Counted from the stretch's first letter, positions 1-8,929 are shown. The stretch: 64,000 nt of DNA from Gordonibacter massiliensis (ex Traore et al. 2017) (GCA_900170005.1 LT827128.1:3096168-3160167), one strand, 5' to 3'. Numbers and translations: made by a program. The notes: generated from the sequence alone by a model not told the origin.

Positions 1-525
1 GACATCTCCCCCCTGCCGAAATACGTGGAGCAACACGAGGGCTATACTGACAGCTTCACCGACTGGGAGAAAAAAGTACGGGGGCCGTATCCGTTCCAGA
101 TGACGCATGTGCACTACCTGCGTCGCGCGCATTCCGATATGGACAATCTGCCGTGGGCACGCGAGGCGATGACCAATCCCGTGTTTATCAACAAGGATGA
201 TGCCGCTGCCAAGGGTATTAGCAATGGTGACATCATTCTTGTTCGCAACGACAACGGTTCGTTCATCCGTCCCGCCTCGGTGAGCCGCACGATCATGCCG
301 GGCGTTATTCTCGTGCCCCATGGTGCCGGTGTGCGCATCGACGAGGAATCGGGCATCGACAAAGCGGGCGCTGACAACATGATGACCAGTTCTTGCAAGG
401 AGACGTCCGCAGGTCTCAACGGCTGGAACACTACGTTGGTCGACTACGAGAAGTACACCGGAAATATCGAGCTTCTGCCCGACTGTGAGTGGCCGCTCGA
501 GATTCCGCTGCCGGACGAGGAATAG
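1..525 (+). CDS. Molybdopterin oxidoreductase catalytic subunit, C-terminal part (DMSO reductase family)
   Basis: Partial gene: the frame is open from the first base, so the start lies upstream of the window. The visible 174 residues form the molybdopterin-dinucleotide-binding C-terminal domain of the DMSO reductase family. It has the usual order: a short stretch naming acceptable neighbours (NLPWAREAMTNPVFIN), a beta-barrel segment with GISNGDIILVRND, and the loop VPHGAGV before the end. In this family the domain closes over the bis-MGD cofactor of an exported reductase. The next gene, 13 bp downstream, encodes the electron-transfer subunit and a TorD chaperone follows, so this is the A subunit of a DMSO-reductase-like complex. 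The substrate cannot be told from this fragment. Confidence 0.9.
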   Translation, partial: DISPLPKYVEQHEGYTDSFTDWEKKVRGPYPFQMTHVHYLRRAHSDMDNLPWAREAMTNPVFINKDDAAAKGISNGDIILVRNDNGSFIRPASVSRTIMPGVILVPHGAGVRIDEESGIDKAGADNMMTSSCKETSAGLNGWNTTLVDYEKYTGNIELLPDCEWPLEIPLPDEE

Positions 526-538
526 GGGGTAACTCGCT

Positions 539-1123
539 ATGGGACAGATGGGATTCTATTTCGACGCCGATAACTGCATCGGCTGCCACTGCTGCCAAGT
601 GGCATGCAAGGACGTGAACCGCCTCGAGGTGGGCACCGACTTTCGCCACGTCAAGAGCTACACTACCGGTTCGGGTTGGGACGTGCATATGTACCACACG
701 TCCATCGCTTGCAACCATTGCGCCGATCCCGCCTGCGTGAAGAACTGCCCGACGGGCGCCATGTACAAGGACGCGGACACCGGTCTCGTGCTGCACCACG
801 ACGACCAGTGCATCGGTTGTCGCAGCTGTGTTATGGCCTGCCCGTACGGCGAACCGGTTCTTATCGAGGAGTTGGGCGTCGTGCGCAAGTGCGACGCGTG
901 CGCCGGACTGCGCGCCCAAGGGGAGCAACCGTCGTGCGTGGCGTCGTGCCCCCAGCGCGTGCTGGAGTTCGGCGATCTCGATGAGCTGCGCAAAGCCCAT
1001 GCGGATGCCAATCTCACGTCAGACTGCTACGTGCTGCCGGATTCGTCGCAGACGAACCCGAGCCTGCTGATGGAAATCAAGGACTGCATGCTCGACGAGG
1101 ACTGCGATCCTCTCGTGTTGTAA
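539..1123 (+). CDS. Four-cluster ferredoxin subunit of molybdoenzyme (DmsB-like)
   Basis: 194 residues, close to the length of DmsB. Four cysteine groups are visible: CIGCHCCQVAC near the N-terminus, CADPACVKNC, CIGCRSCVMAC, and CDAC followed later by CVASC. This is the pattern for four [4Fe-4S] clusters that pass electrons between a membrane quinol site and the molybdenum subunit. The start is the ATG 13 bp after the catalytic subunit, preceded by a G-rich Shine-Dalgarno sequence (AGGGGGT). There is no signal peptide, as expected for a subunit that travels with its Tat-exported partner. It is transcribed with the upstream catalytic subunit. Confidence 0.93.
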   Translation: MGQMGFYFDADNCIGCHCCQVACKDVNRLEVGTDFRHVKSYTTGSGWDVHMYHTSIACNHCADPACVKNCPTGAMYKDADTGLVLHHDDQCIGCRSCVMACPYGEPVLIEELGVVRKCDACAGLRAQGEQPSCVASCPQRVLEFGDLDELRKAHADANLTSDCYVLPDSSQTNPSLLMEIKDCMLDEDCDPLVL

Positions 1124-1206
1124 GAGTTGCCGAGCGCCCCAAAAGGTGCCCGACCCCCTTTGGAGCGCTCCTTTTGGGGCCCTACGGCTGGATCGCGGCT
1201 ATCCAC

Positions 1207-1290
1207 CCGTAGGGCAAGGGCCCTGCCCTTGCCGTCGATCTGCGAAAACGTTGCCTGTTAAGCGGCAAGGGCAGGGCCCTTGCCCTACGG
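1207..1290. repeat. Perfect 28-bp inverted repeat whose arms are themselves hairpins
   Basis: Arms at 1207-1234 and 1263-1290 are exact reverse complements, separated by 28 bp. Each arm also folds on itself (GGCAAGGG, a 5-nt loop, CCCTTGCC), so the element can form either one long stem or two small hairpins. It lies between the ferredoxin and chaperone genes of one operon, where it may stabilise or attenuate the mRNA. The outer bases CCGTAGGG recall the arms of the larger elements at 38486 and 42694. Confidence 0.85.
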
Positions 1291-1352
1291 AGTGGTTATC
1301 CGGGAGCATGCGTTGGGGCGGCTCCGATGCGGTCCGCTTAAGAAGGAGGGGC

Positions 1353-2036
1353 ATGACCATGGTGACAGCGATGAGCGAAGAGAACGAGGCGCGCTTGTAC
1401 GGGCGGGCTTTCCTGTACGAGATGGCGCATACGGTTTTCGGCGGCGAGCCGAACGAGGCGCTGTTCGAGGCGCTCTGCTCGCCTGCGTGCCTCGGCACGC
1501 TGCAGGACATGCGTCGCGAGGGCGCGGCCCTTGCGCGTTTGGCGGACTTCTGCGAGTGCATGGACGCCGACCCGGAGGCGCGGGCGGCCGAACTCGAGCG
1601 GAGCGTATCGGATTTCAACCGCGTGATCGCAGGTTTGGGTGCCAATCGGGAGTCGTTCCCGTGGGAGTCCGCCTATACCAGCAGCAAGCGGCTGCTATTC
1701 CAGGTGGAAACCCTCGAGGTGCGCAACGCCTACCGCGCCTTTGGGTACCAACCCGAGCTGTACCCCCGCGTGGCCGACGACCATCTGGCGCTGGAGTGCG
1801 CGTTCATGGCCGCCTTGGCGAAGGCGATGCTCGAAGTTGAGGACGAGGCCGAGCGGGACCGTCTCTTGGCGGGTCAGGAGGATTTCCTGGCGAACCACGT
1901 TCTGAAGTGGATCGAAGACTACGCGCGCGACCTGCACGAAGACGCGCCTGGCGGCCTGTACGACCTGACGGTGGCCGCTCTGGTCGAGTATGCGGCAACG
2001 GATCGGGAGTTCCTCGGAACCCTTCGCCATGCATAG
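1353..2036 (+). CDS. TorD/DmsD-family redox enzyme maturation chaperone
   Basis: About 227 residues, the usual size for cytoplasmic TorD-family chaperones that bind the Tat leader of molybdoenzymes and hold the apoprotein open for cofactor loading. The family hallmark is visible in the middle: an aromatic-rich stretch with VRNAYRAFGYQPE followed by the P-x-x-x-DDHLALECAFMA segment. The open frame extends further upstream, but ATG 1353 is chosen because it follows AAGAAGGAGGGG at ideal distance and because the upstream part lies in a palindromic repeat. Its place behind the A and B subunits indicates it serves the same reductase. Confidence 0.85.
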   Translation: MTMVTAMSEENEARLYGRAFLYEMAHTVFGGEPNEALFEALCSPACLGTLQDMRREGAALARLADFCECMDADPEARAAELERSVSDFNRVIAGLGANRESFPWESAYTSSKRLLFQVETLEVRNAYRAFGYQPELYPRVADDHLALECAFMAALAKAMLEVEDEAERDRLLAGQEDFLANHVLKWIEDYARDLHEDAPGGLYDLTVAALVEYAATDREFLGTLRHA

Positions 2037-2262
2037 GGGAGCGGCCCGCGCCGCGTTCGGCGTAGCCTGCTCCGACTTCAAACACGAACGCGAGCGCGGA
2101 TAGGGCGCTCTGGCTGCTCGAGGCAAGGGCTTACGCGACGCGCGCGGCGCCGGGGAATCCGCTGCGGAGCCGGTGAACCCTCCCCGCCGGTGCCGCAGCG
2201 GATCCCCCGACGCCGACACGGGTGGAAGCCGCGCATCCAGTCGAAACGAAGGAGGGGGACGT

Positions 2263-2937
2263 ATGGCGTTCCTTTTAGTGTTGGCGTGCACGGCGGCGGC
2301 TTGCTTCCTCCTGCGCACGCAGATCAAGAAATTCCCTGCGGTGTTCTACCTTTTGGCGGTTGCCCTGGACGCGCTGTTCGTAGCCGGTTGCCTCGGCTTG
2401 CTGCCGTGGTTCGTCTGGGACGGGCTGTCGTTGCTAGTTCGGCGATGCGCCCTCGCGTTCTCCCTGTTCACCGTTGTCATGTTTATAGGCGTGCTGCCTG
2501 TTGGGTCGAAAGCGCGCAGTTGGCTTATGCCTGTTCGAGGCGAGCTGTCCATCGTCGCCTGCATCCTTGCCCTTGGCCATGCGGCGTTCTACCTGGTTTC
2601 GTACGCGCCGAGGCTGCTGGCCGGTGGGGCGGCGGCCGCCAACATGAGGGCGTCTTTCGTGGCGGCCGTGGTTTTGCTGGCGTTGTTGCTGGTGCTGGGC
2701 GTCACGTCGTTCAACGCGGTGAAGAACCGCATGCGCTCTACGACGTGGAAGCGCGTCCAGCGGCTCGCGTACCTGTTCTTCGCGCTGGCCTACGTCCACC
2801 TGGCGCTCTCTCTTGCGCCTTCGGCCTTGCAGGGAGGCGCTTCCGCTCAAGCGAGCATGATCGCGTACACCGCGGTGTTCGCGCTGCACGCGGCGCTGCG
2901 TGTGGCTCGCTTCCGAGCGGACCGGCGAAAGGCCTAG
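2263..2937 (+). CDS. Ferric-reductase-like transmembrane heme protein (membrane anchor candidate)
   Basis: 224 residues with about six hydrophobic segments. The segment ILALGHAAFYL and the later WKRVQRLAYLFFALAYVHLAL carry the spaced histidines and the R-L-A-Y pattern of the ferric reductase-like transmembrane domain (MsrQ/FRE superfamily), which binds heme b. The start at 2263 follows GAAGGAGGGGG. As no NrfD/DmsC-type anchor is visible, this protein may supply quinol electrons to the upstream ferredoxin subunit; that role is inferred from position. It is not certain that it shares a transcript with the chaperone, since 226 bp separate them. Its stop codon overlaps that of the convergent LysR gene in a shared CTAG (2934-2937). 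Confidence 0.7.
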   Translation: MAFLLVLACTAAACFLLRTQIKKFPAVFYLLAVALDALFVAGCLGLLPWFVWDGLSLLVRRCALAFSLFTVVMFIGVLPVGSKARSWLMPVRGELSIVACILALGHAAFYLVSYAPRLLAGGAAAANMRASFVAAVVLLALLLVLGVTSFNAVKNRMRSTTWKRVQRLAYLFFALAYVHLALSLAPSALQGGASAQASMIAYTAVFALHAALRVARFRADRRKA

Positions 2938-3884
2938 CCCGCTTGAGCTATGGCGCTGTGATCGCAGAGCCCCTCGTCGCATTCGATTTTCTTCATGCAG
3001 GCGTGCAGGGTGGCGGCGGCACGTTCGACGACGGGGTTCGCGCCTTTGCGCCATACGACGGCCATGGGGAAGCCGAAGGGCCGCCCGTCCACGTCGTCGA
3101 ACAGGGTCATGTCGCCGCGCCCGGCGCAGCAACGATGGGCGGCTTCCTTCGGCGCCAGGAGCAGCGCCGGGCCCAGATCGACTATCAGCAGGTCGTTGAA
3201 GCTCTGCATGGAGCCAGGGGCGAACGCGAGATGCAGATCCTCTCCGAACAGATGGGTGGTGAGAAGACGGTCGTGCTCGTAGCCTAGCACGCCGCTCGTC
3301 ATGATGGTTGCTTGGGCGAGGTCCGGGCGGGCAAGCCGCTTCCTCGTCGCCAAGGGGTGCGTTTTCATCATGACGATCGACAGGGGAAACGGTTTCGCGC
3401 ATTCGAATGCCAGGCCGCGCTCGCGTGCCTCGTCGACCAGGCGAGGAAGGCATGCGAAGGAATAGGTGATCGCAAGGTCGGCGCGATCGGTGTCGAGCAC
3501 TGCGAAGGGCTGCTCGCCGAACGCGCAGTCGACGAAGCAGAACGGTGCGTCGATCCGCGTGCTCAACAGGGAGGCGAGGGCCGTCGTCGGTGCCGAGCAG
3601 GCGATGCGCACGCGCCGGTCGGTTTCTTGGCGAAAACGCGAGCAGCGTCCGATGGTGTCGTTGAGGCTTCCCAGCGCCGTTTTCGCTCCTTCCAAGAAGA
3701 TGGCCCCCTCCGGCGTCAGCGCGTTGCCGTTGGCGCGGTCGACCAGCTTGAGCCCCGTTTCGTGTTCCAGCTGGGCGATGTGCGTGCTCAGGGTCGATTT
3801 CGCAATGAACAGCTCCTCTGCGGCCTCGCCGAAGTTCAGATGGCGAGAGAAGACGACGAATTCCTCCAAATGCTGGGTTCTCAT
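2934..3884 (-). CDS. LysR-family transcriptional regulator
   Basis: 316 residues. The N-terminal winged helix is clear (FVVFSRHLNFGEAAEELF, then KSTLSTHIAQLE as recognition helix), followed by a periplasmic-binding-protein-like effector domain starting near residue 90. It ends convergently with the ferric-reductase-like gene, sharing a CTAG, and its start faces the heme uptake operon across 457 bp. LysR proteins usually control the divergent neighbour, so a role at the heme locus or at the molybdoenzyme operon is possible. Neither is shown by the sequence. Confidence 0.9.
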   Translation of the reverse strand: MRTQHLEEFVVFSRHLNFGEAAEELFIAKSTLSTHIAQLEHETGLKLVDRANGNALTPEGAIFLEGAKTALGSLNDTIGRCSRFRQETDRRVRIACSAPTTALASLLSTRIDAPFCFVDCAFGEQPFAVLDTDRADLAITYSFACLPRLVDEARERGLAFECAKPFPLSIVMMKTHPLATRKRLARPDLAQATIMTSGVLGYEHDRLLTTHLFGEDLHLAFAPGSMQSFNDLLIVDLGPALLLAPKEAAHRCCAGRGDMTLFDDVDGRPFGFPMAVVWRKGANPVVERAAATLHACMKKIECDEGLCDHSAIAQAG

Positions 3885-3995
3885 AGCGATCCTTCGGTCC
3901 CTTTCTCCCCATCGGGCGATCCGGTTTTGCAGAGGGGGTCCTGCGTCGACGAGCGCCTCTCCGGTTTCTCTCCTGGCAAACCTCTGTTTTCAGCA

Positions 3996-4014
3996 TAAAG
4001 TTAGCCTAGCATAA
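3996..4014 (-). promoter_or_regulatory. DtxR/IdeR-like iron box, upstream copy
   Basis: On the minus strand the 19-mer reads TTATGCTAGGCTAACTTTA, which by eye matches the DtxR/IdeR consensus TTAGGTTAGGCTAACCTAA at 15 of 19 positions. It lies within the longer palindrome AAAGTTA-N8-TAACTTT (3997-4018). It sits in the divergent region ahead of a heme uptake operon, where iron-dependent repression would be expected. Confidence 0.5.
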
Positions 4015-4162
4015 CTTTGTTCATATTTTGTAAACGGTGGACAACTTTTTCGAACGGGGTTTGGGAAATCGCGCTTGCGGGAGCTTTCCGTTCGGTGCAT
4101 AGTAGAGTCGAAATATCGGAGTGCTGCGGGGCCTGGTTCCAGGCTTTTGTTTTCCGCTTGTG

Positions 4163-4181
4163 TTAGTTAAGGCTAACTTAT
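4163..4181 (+). promoter_or_regulatory. DtxR/IdeR-like iron box, downstream copy
   Basis: TTAGTTAAGGCTAACTTAT matches the DtxR/IdeR consensus at 15 of 19 positions by eye, including the central AGGCTAAC. It is the second such box in the same intergenic region and lies closer to the heme operon. It probably overlaps that operon's promoter or initial transcribed region, although no confident -35/-10 pair is visible. Confidence 0.55.
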
Positions 4182-4341
4182 GTGTGACGTCGGAACGGAT
4201 CGAGAAGGATCGGGCCGGCCTACCGCTCGGCTAGGCAAGCACGGGAAAACGGTCGAGCCGCCCAGCAGCCGCGTAAAACGCACCTCGCGGGAACCCGATT
4301 TCGAAAGAAAAGGGATCCTCGAGGCGAGAGAGGAACGGGGA

Positions 4342-6798
4342 ATGACAAGATCAAGGCAGGGCTTCGCGTTCGCGAAACGCGGCGCAGCGGTGATGCTCGC
4401 GGCCACGTTGACCGCCGGCATGGTGCCGGGGATGGCGCTTGCGCAAGTTGGAGGCGCCGGCGCGAGCTCGGCGGTTGCGGCCGCAACGAATGCGGGGTAC
4501 GCGTTGGAAGAGGGCGTGCCGTATTCCGTCGGCATCGCCTTCTCGGCCGAGGGGAACATGGGCTCCATGGTATCGTCGATGATGTCGAGGTATTTCGGAA
4601 GCACCGCTTCGCTCGTGTACCAGGGAGACGGCTCCTACAGCTTGACGCTCTCCTTCGTCGAGTATTCAGCGGCTATCGGGGATATCACCTGCGGCGGGCA
4701 GACCATCGTGCAGAGCGATCGCACCTACACGCTTCCCCTGTCCTCGCCGGACGAGATCGTCGCGGCGAACGTCATGATCGGCGGGGCGATGGCGGGAATG
4801 TTCCCCGACGGAGTCGACTTCACCATGGCGCTCGACACGTCCAGCCTACCCACCACGCCGTCGGTCGTAACGGTGGACAAGGCGGCCCTCGAAGCCGCCA
4901 TCGTTGACGCGAAGGCAGTTGAGCAGGGCAAGAAGTCCGATGACGCTTGGAGCGCGCTGCAACAGGCCATCGCCACGGCCGAGGGCGAGCTTGCCAGGGA
5001 GGGTGCGACCCAGGACGACCTCGACGCGGCCGTGACCGCGCTGAATGCTGCCGTGGACACGTTCGGCAACAGCGAGGATGTCGGCGGCGGAACAGCGCCC
5101 GAATTGCAGTACGCTACCGCCAACGCTACCTGGTACCTGCTCCATGACGGCGTTCAGGACGAGGATCCCGCCTCTGACAGGGTGACGAACTACTTCGGCA
5201 AGACGGTCGAGTATGCGAAGAGCGCAGACGGCACGTATATGCTGCGCGTCACCGCAACCGGTGTCGGCGGTCTCAGCTTCTGGATGAGCCTGAACAACGG
5301 CGAGAAGAGCTTTGGCACGGTTGACGGCGACTCCTATGTCTACACCTTCTCGGTGGCTTCCGTGACCGAGGCTATCAACCTCCAATTCGGCTATACCGCT
5401 GGCAGCTACAACGGCTCTCACGACACGAACCTCTATGTGGAAAAGGCTGCGGCAGTCGACAAGACCGCCCTGAACGCCGCCATCGCTGACGCGAAGGCGC
5501 TCGCACAGGGTAACAAGACCGACGAGGCATGGGGCGAGCTGCAGACGGCCATCGCCACGGCCGAGAAGGCCGTCGCGAACGAGAATATCCCGCAGCAGGG
5601 CGTCGACGGCGTGACCGCCCAGCTCAACGCCGCCATCGAGAAGTTCAAGAACAGCCCGGACAAGGAAATCCCGTCGGGCCAGTACGACATGGTGGTCGGC
5701 AAAACGTATACGGCTTCCGTGAGCTACACGGGCACGGGCTCGTTCGCCGGCATGCAGGACATGCTCAAGCAGATGGTGTCGAAATACTTCGGCAACGCGG
5801 TGGAGCTGGCGCTTCTGGAAGACGGCACGTACGACGTGGTGGTGTACTTCGGCGGCTCCACGGGTTACGACGACGCCATCGGCGATCTCACCTACAACGG
5901 CCAAGCCGTCAAGCAATCCGCCAACAAGACGTACACCGTCAACGTCCCCTCGCTTGAGAACGCGATCGATCTGGCCCTGCACGTAGGCGGCTCCATGAAC
6001 ATGGACATCACGTACGCCATGGCCATCGACACCTCCACCATCGCGCTCAAGGAAGGCAAGCCGCCGGTGGCGAGCATCGACAAGTCCGCGCTCCAGAGCC
6101 TGGTCGACCAGGCCGCCGCCCTGGCGCAGGGCAAGAAGGGCGATGCGGCGTGGGAGAGTTTGCAGACCACGCTCTCCGCAGCCCGTGCGGTTCTGAACGA
6201 CGCGGGCGCCTCGCAGGACGCGGTCAACGAGGCCGCCACGTCGCTGAAGGAGGCCATCGACCGCTTCAACGCAAGCGAGAACGTCGCGTTCCAGGTCGGT
6301 CACACCTACGAGGTGCCCATGGCGTTCTTCAAGCACGGAAGCGTGACCGAGAAGTCTATGGCCGCCCAGTATTTCGGCGACACGGCCCTCGTGCGCCCGC
6401 AGGACAACGGCACCTTCGCGGTGAGCTTCGCCGCGACGGGGCAGGGTTTGGAATACATCAAGTCGCTGTCCTACAACGGAGCCAAGGTCTCGCAGAGCGG
6501 CAGCCAGTTCACGTTGTCCATGCCGGCTTCCGAGAGCGACACGGTGATTCCGCTCGATATGTCCATCACCATGATGGAGCAGCTGGGCATCGGCCAGTCG
6601 CAGGTTGCCGACCTGCACCTGTACCTCTCGCAGGCGAAGGATCTGGGCACGGGTCAGAGCGGCATGGCCGCGTCTTCGTCCAACCTGGCCCAAACGGGCG
6701 ATGCCGTCACGGGTCTGGTGACCCTGGCGGGCGGCGCGCTCGTCGCGGGCGCTGCGGTTGCAATGACGGCTCGCCGTCGCATGGCCCAGCGGAAGTAA
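4342..6798 (+). CDS. Cell-wall-anchored heme-binding protein with four NEAT-like domains
   Basis: About 818 residues. Order: signal peptide (1-35, ending MALAQ), NEAT-like domain 1 (about 57-168), FIVAR-like helical spacer (177-242), NEAT 2 (257-370), spacer (372-440), NEAT 3 (447-567), spacer (580-647), NEAT 4 (650-770), then sorting signal LAQTG near 782, a hydrophobic span and a basic tail. NEAT domains take heme from hemoproteins and pass it along the wall. The classical YxxxY heme ligand motif is not evident; domains 1 and 3 instead have methionine-rich lip segments (GNMGSMVSSMMSRYFG in domain 1). Start 4342 is chosen for the signal peptide and the GAGAGGAACGGGG upstream. LAxTG is the signal reported for class E sortases of high-GC Gram-positives. 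Confidence 0.82.
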   Translation: MTRSRQGFAFAKRGAAVMLAATLTAGMVPGMALAQVGGAGASSAVAAATNAGYALEEGVPYSVGIAFSAEGNMGSMVSSMMSRYFGSTASLVYQGDGSYSLTLSFVEYSAAIGDITCGGQTIVQSDRTYTLPLSSPDEIVAANVMIGGAMAGMFPDGVDFTMALDTSSLPTTPSVVTVDKAALEAAIVDAKAVEQGKKSDDAWSALQQAIATAEGELAREGATQDDLDAAVTALNAAVDTFGNSEDVGGGTAPELQYATANATWYLLHDGVQDEDPASDRVTNYFGKTVEYAKSADGTYMLRVTATGVGGLSFWMSLNNGEKSFGTVDGDSYVYTFSVASVTEAINLQFGYTAGSYNGSHDTNLYVEKAAAVDKTALNAAIADAKALAQGNKTDEAWGELQTAIATAEKAVANENIPQQGVDGVTAQLNAAIEKFKNSPDKEIPSGQYDMVVGKTYTASVSYTGTGSFAGMQDMLKQMVSKYFGNAVELALLEDGTYDVVVYFGGSTGYDDAIGDLTYNGQAVKQSANKTYTVNVPSLENAIDLALHVGGSMNMDITYAMAIDTSTIALKEGKPPVASIDKSALQSLVDQAAALAQGKKGDAAWESLQTTLSAARAVLNDAGASQDAVNEAATSLKEAIDRFNASENVAFQVGHTYEVPMAFFKHGSVTEKSMAAQYFGDTALVRPQDNGTFAVSFAATGQGLEYIKSLSYNGAKVSQSGSQFTLSMPASESDTVIPLDMSITMMEQLGIGQSQVADLHLYLSQAKDLGTGQSGMAASSSNLAQTGDAVTGLVTLAGGALVAGAAVAMTARRRMAQRK

Positions 6799-6819
6799 CC
6801 ATCTCTTGAAAGGCACGGT

Positions 6820-7839
6820 ATGACCACGCGTATTCGATCTGCATGCGCGGCGGCTTGTGCCCTGGCAACGGTGCTCGCCCTTGCGGCGGGCACCGTTTTC
6901 CCAGGGACGGCTTTCGCCGCTGTTTCGGCTGTGTACACGGCTGCGACGAACCCCACCTACGAGAACCCCGTGACGGGTGCCATCGAGGACTCCGCCGGCG
7001 GCAGCAACGTCGCCCTAGCCGAGTCGATGGTGGCGAGCATCGTCTACGAAAACGCCCTGATCGAGCGAGACGTGGACGGCACGCTGTACGCGAGCCTGCG
7101 CTTCAAGCTGGCCGACCAGATAAGCAGCATCGGTCTGGAGGCGTCCGCCGACGGGTCTACGTACGAGGCGGTCGAGGCTGTGCAGATGCAGACGGGCACC
7201 GACAGCGTCACTTCCACGGCCACGGCCGACTACCGCTTCGCCATTCCCGGCGAGACGAGCACCATCCGCTGCTCCATGGACGTGATTCCCATGGGGCGCG
7301 CGGTCGTCTACTTCATCTCGTTCGGCTCATTGCGGGAGGGGGTTCTGGACGACACCTTCTTGCAGACCGTGACGCCGGGCGAGGGCATCGAAGACGCGGC
7401 CCCTGCGGCGGCAAGCGGCGCCGGCAACGCCTCGGGCGGCGAGGGCTCAACGGATGAGGAGCCCGGTCAAAACGCCGAGGACCTGACCAGCGCCTCCCCG
7501 AACGCGGGCGTGCAAGAGTTCGACGAGGAGGGCCGCGAGGTTACGGGCGACAAGCAGGCGGAAGGATCGCTCGACGGCGGCACCGTCGCGATGGTCGTGG
7601 CAATCGCCGCAGGCGTGGTCGTGATCGCCGGTGCGGTGGTGTACGCGGCCTACGCGCGCCCGAAGCCCGCACGGCAGGCGAGCGCCGCCGCTGCGGCCGC
7701 GAGCGCGTCTGTCGGTTCCGGCGCCAAGAAGGCCTCCGGTGCCGACAAGGCATCCGCAACCAAGAGGGCTCCCGCTTCCGACGAGGTTTCGGCGGCCGGC
7801 GAGGCGCTCGACGGTGACGAGGGCGCGAGCCGTGCGTAA
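6820..7839 (+). CDS. Shp-like surface heme-transfer protein
   Basis: 339 residues: signal peptide (ending TAFA), one N-terminal domain of about 150 residues, a low-complexity acidic linker, a membrane span near 245-270, and an Ala/Lys-rich cytoplasmic tail. The domain resembles streptococcal Shp, a NEAT relative. It shares an opening YTAATNPTYENPVTGAIEDS, the segment ALAESMV and the late motif MDVIPMGRAVVYF. Shp binds heme through two methionines and hands it to the lipoprotein HtsA; the methionines in ESM and VIPMGR are candidate ligands here. It sits 21 bp after the NEAT gene, and its end overlaps the lipoprotein gene by 8 bp, so the three are one operon. The long charged tail is unusual. 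Confidence 0.75.
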   Translation: MTTRIRSACAAACALATVLALAAGTVFPGTAFAAVSAVYTAATNPTYENPVTGAIEDSAGGSNVALAESMVASIVYENALIERDVDGTLYASLRFKLADQISSIGLEASADGSTYEAVEAVQMQTGTDSVTSTATADYRFAIPGETSTIRCSMDVIPMGRAVVYFISFGSLREGVLDDTFLQTVTPGEGIEDAAPAAASGAGNASGGEGSTDEEPGQNAEDLTSASPNAGVQEFDEEGREVTGDKQAEGSLDGGTVAMVVAIAAGVVVIAGAVVYAAYARPKPARQASAAAAAASASVGSGAKKASGADKASATKRAPASDEVSAAGEALDGDEGASRA

Positions 7840-8917
7840 ACGCGCATCGGCGATATCCGGGATCAGGGGGGCGGCGCGCCGTGCGGGCGCGCTCGTCCTC
7901 TCGGCGTGCCTCGCCTGCTCCTTGCTGCTTGTGGGTTGCGTCGACCAGCATCCCGAGCGTTCGGAGAACGGCGACGGCTCCGACGAGCCGCGCATCATCG
8001 CCACCTCTCCCGCCATTGCCGAGATATGCGACCTGCTCGACCTCAATCTGACGGGGGTGCCCACCACCTCGCGCGGCCTGCCCGACCGCTACGCCGACGT
8101 GGACCAGGTGGGCACGGCCATGTCTCCCGACCTGGAGATCGTGAAGTCGCTGCGCCCCGACTGCGTGCTGTCGCCCAACTCGCTGCAAAGCGACCTGCAG
8201 CCCAAGTACGCCTCCATCATGGTGGCGTCCGTGTTCCTGAACCTGCGCAGCGTCCAGGGCCTGTACGATTCCATCGCCTACCTGGGCGACAAATTCGACC
8301 GAAAAGAGCAGGCCCAGGCGCTCGTGGACGAGTACGAGGCGTTCATCGAAGGCTCTCGGGCCCAGAACGAAGGCGAGGGGTCTCCGAAGGTGCTCGTCTT
8401 GATGGGCGTCCCCGGCTCGTACGTGGTGGCCACGCCGAACAGCTACGTGGGCAGCCTCGTGGAGCTGGCGGGCGGGCAGAACGTGTACGCCGATTCCGAC
8501 GAGGAGTTCATCAACGTGAACACCGAGGACATGCAGGCGCGCGACCCCGACATCATCCTGCGCACGTCCCACGCGCTGCCCTCCCAGGTGATGGCCATGT
8601 TCGCCAACGAGTTCGCCACGAACGACATCTGGAGGCACTTCCGTGCCGTGCAAGAGGGCCGGGTATACGACCTGCCCTCCGACAAGTTCGGTATGAGCGC
8701 TGATTTCGATTACCCCGACGCATTGGAGGAATTGCGCACCATTCTGTACGGGGAGGAAGCGGGAAGCGACGGGACCGTCGTGGGCGAGGCGGCTTCCGCC
8801 GCAGCCGAAGCGACCTCGTCTTCGGGCGATGCCGATGCCGTCGCCGACGCCGCTGCCAGCATCGTGGGCGATGCGGGGTCGGGCGCCGTCGCCAGCATCG
8901 TGGACAAACAGGAATAA
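7832..8917 (+). CDS. isdE: Heme ABC transporter substrate-binding lipoprotein (IsdE/HtsA-like)
   Basis: 361 residues from a GTG start that overlaps the Shp-like gene by 8 bp, with GACGAGGG as ribosome binding site. Signal peptide with lipobox LLVGC (Cys36), then a class III binding-protein fold (PeriplBP_2): IIATSPAIAEICDLL at the front and the long linking helix in the middle. In IsdE/HtsA heme is held by a Met and a His. Here Met97 in GTAMSPDLE and His247 in RTSHALPSQV occupy the equivalent contexts, which supports heme rather than ferrichrome or cobalamin. The last 60 residues are an Ala/Ser/Asp-rich extension beyond the family fold. Permease and ATPase follow directly. Confidence 0.82.
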   Translation: MRKRASAISGIRGAARRAGALVLSACLACSLLLVGCVDQHPERSENGDGSDEPRIIATSPAIAEICDLLDLNLTGVPTTSRGLPDRYADVDQVGTAMSPDLEIVKSLRPDCVLSPNSLQSDLQPKYASIMVASVFLNLRSVQGLYDSIAYLGDKFDRKEQAQALVDEYEAFIEGSRAQNEGEGSPKVLVLMGVPGSYVVATPNSYVGSLVELAGGQNVYADSDEEFINVNTEDMQARDPDIILRTSHALPSQVMAMFANEFATNDIWRHFRAVQEGRVYDLPSDKFGMSADFDYPDALEELRTILYGEEAGSDGTVVGEAASAAAEATSSSGDADAVADAAASIVGDAGSGAVASIVDKQE

Positions 8918-8929
8918 GGAAGGTATCGC

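Larger units (their letters stand above)
3885..4341. other. Divergent intergenic region between LysR gene and heme operon
   Basis: 457 bp without a convincing gene. An AT-rich core (about 3985-4035) separates the two transcription units, and two DtxR/IdeR-like palindromes sit at 3996-4014 and 4163-4181. The frame of the NEAT gene is open back to 4180, but that extension lacks a signal peptide and a ribosome binding site. It is therefore read as a leader of about 160 nt. Confidence 0.6.
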
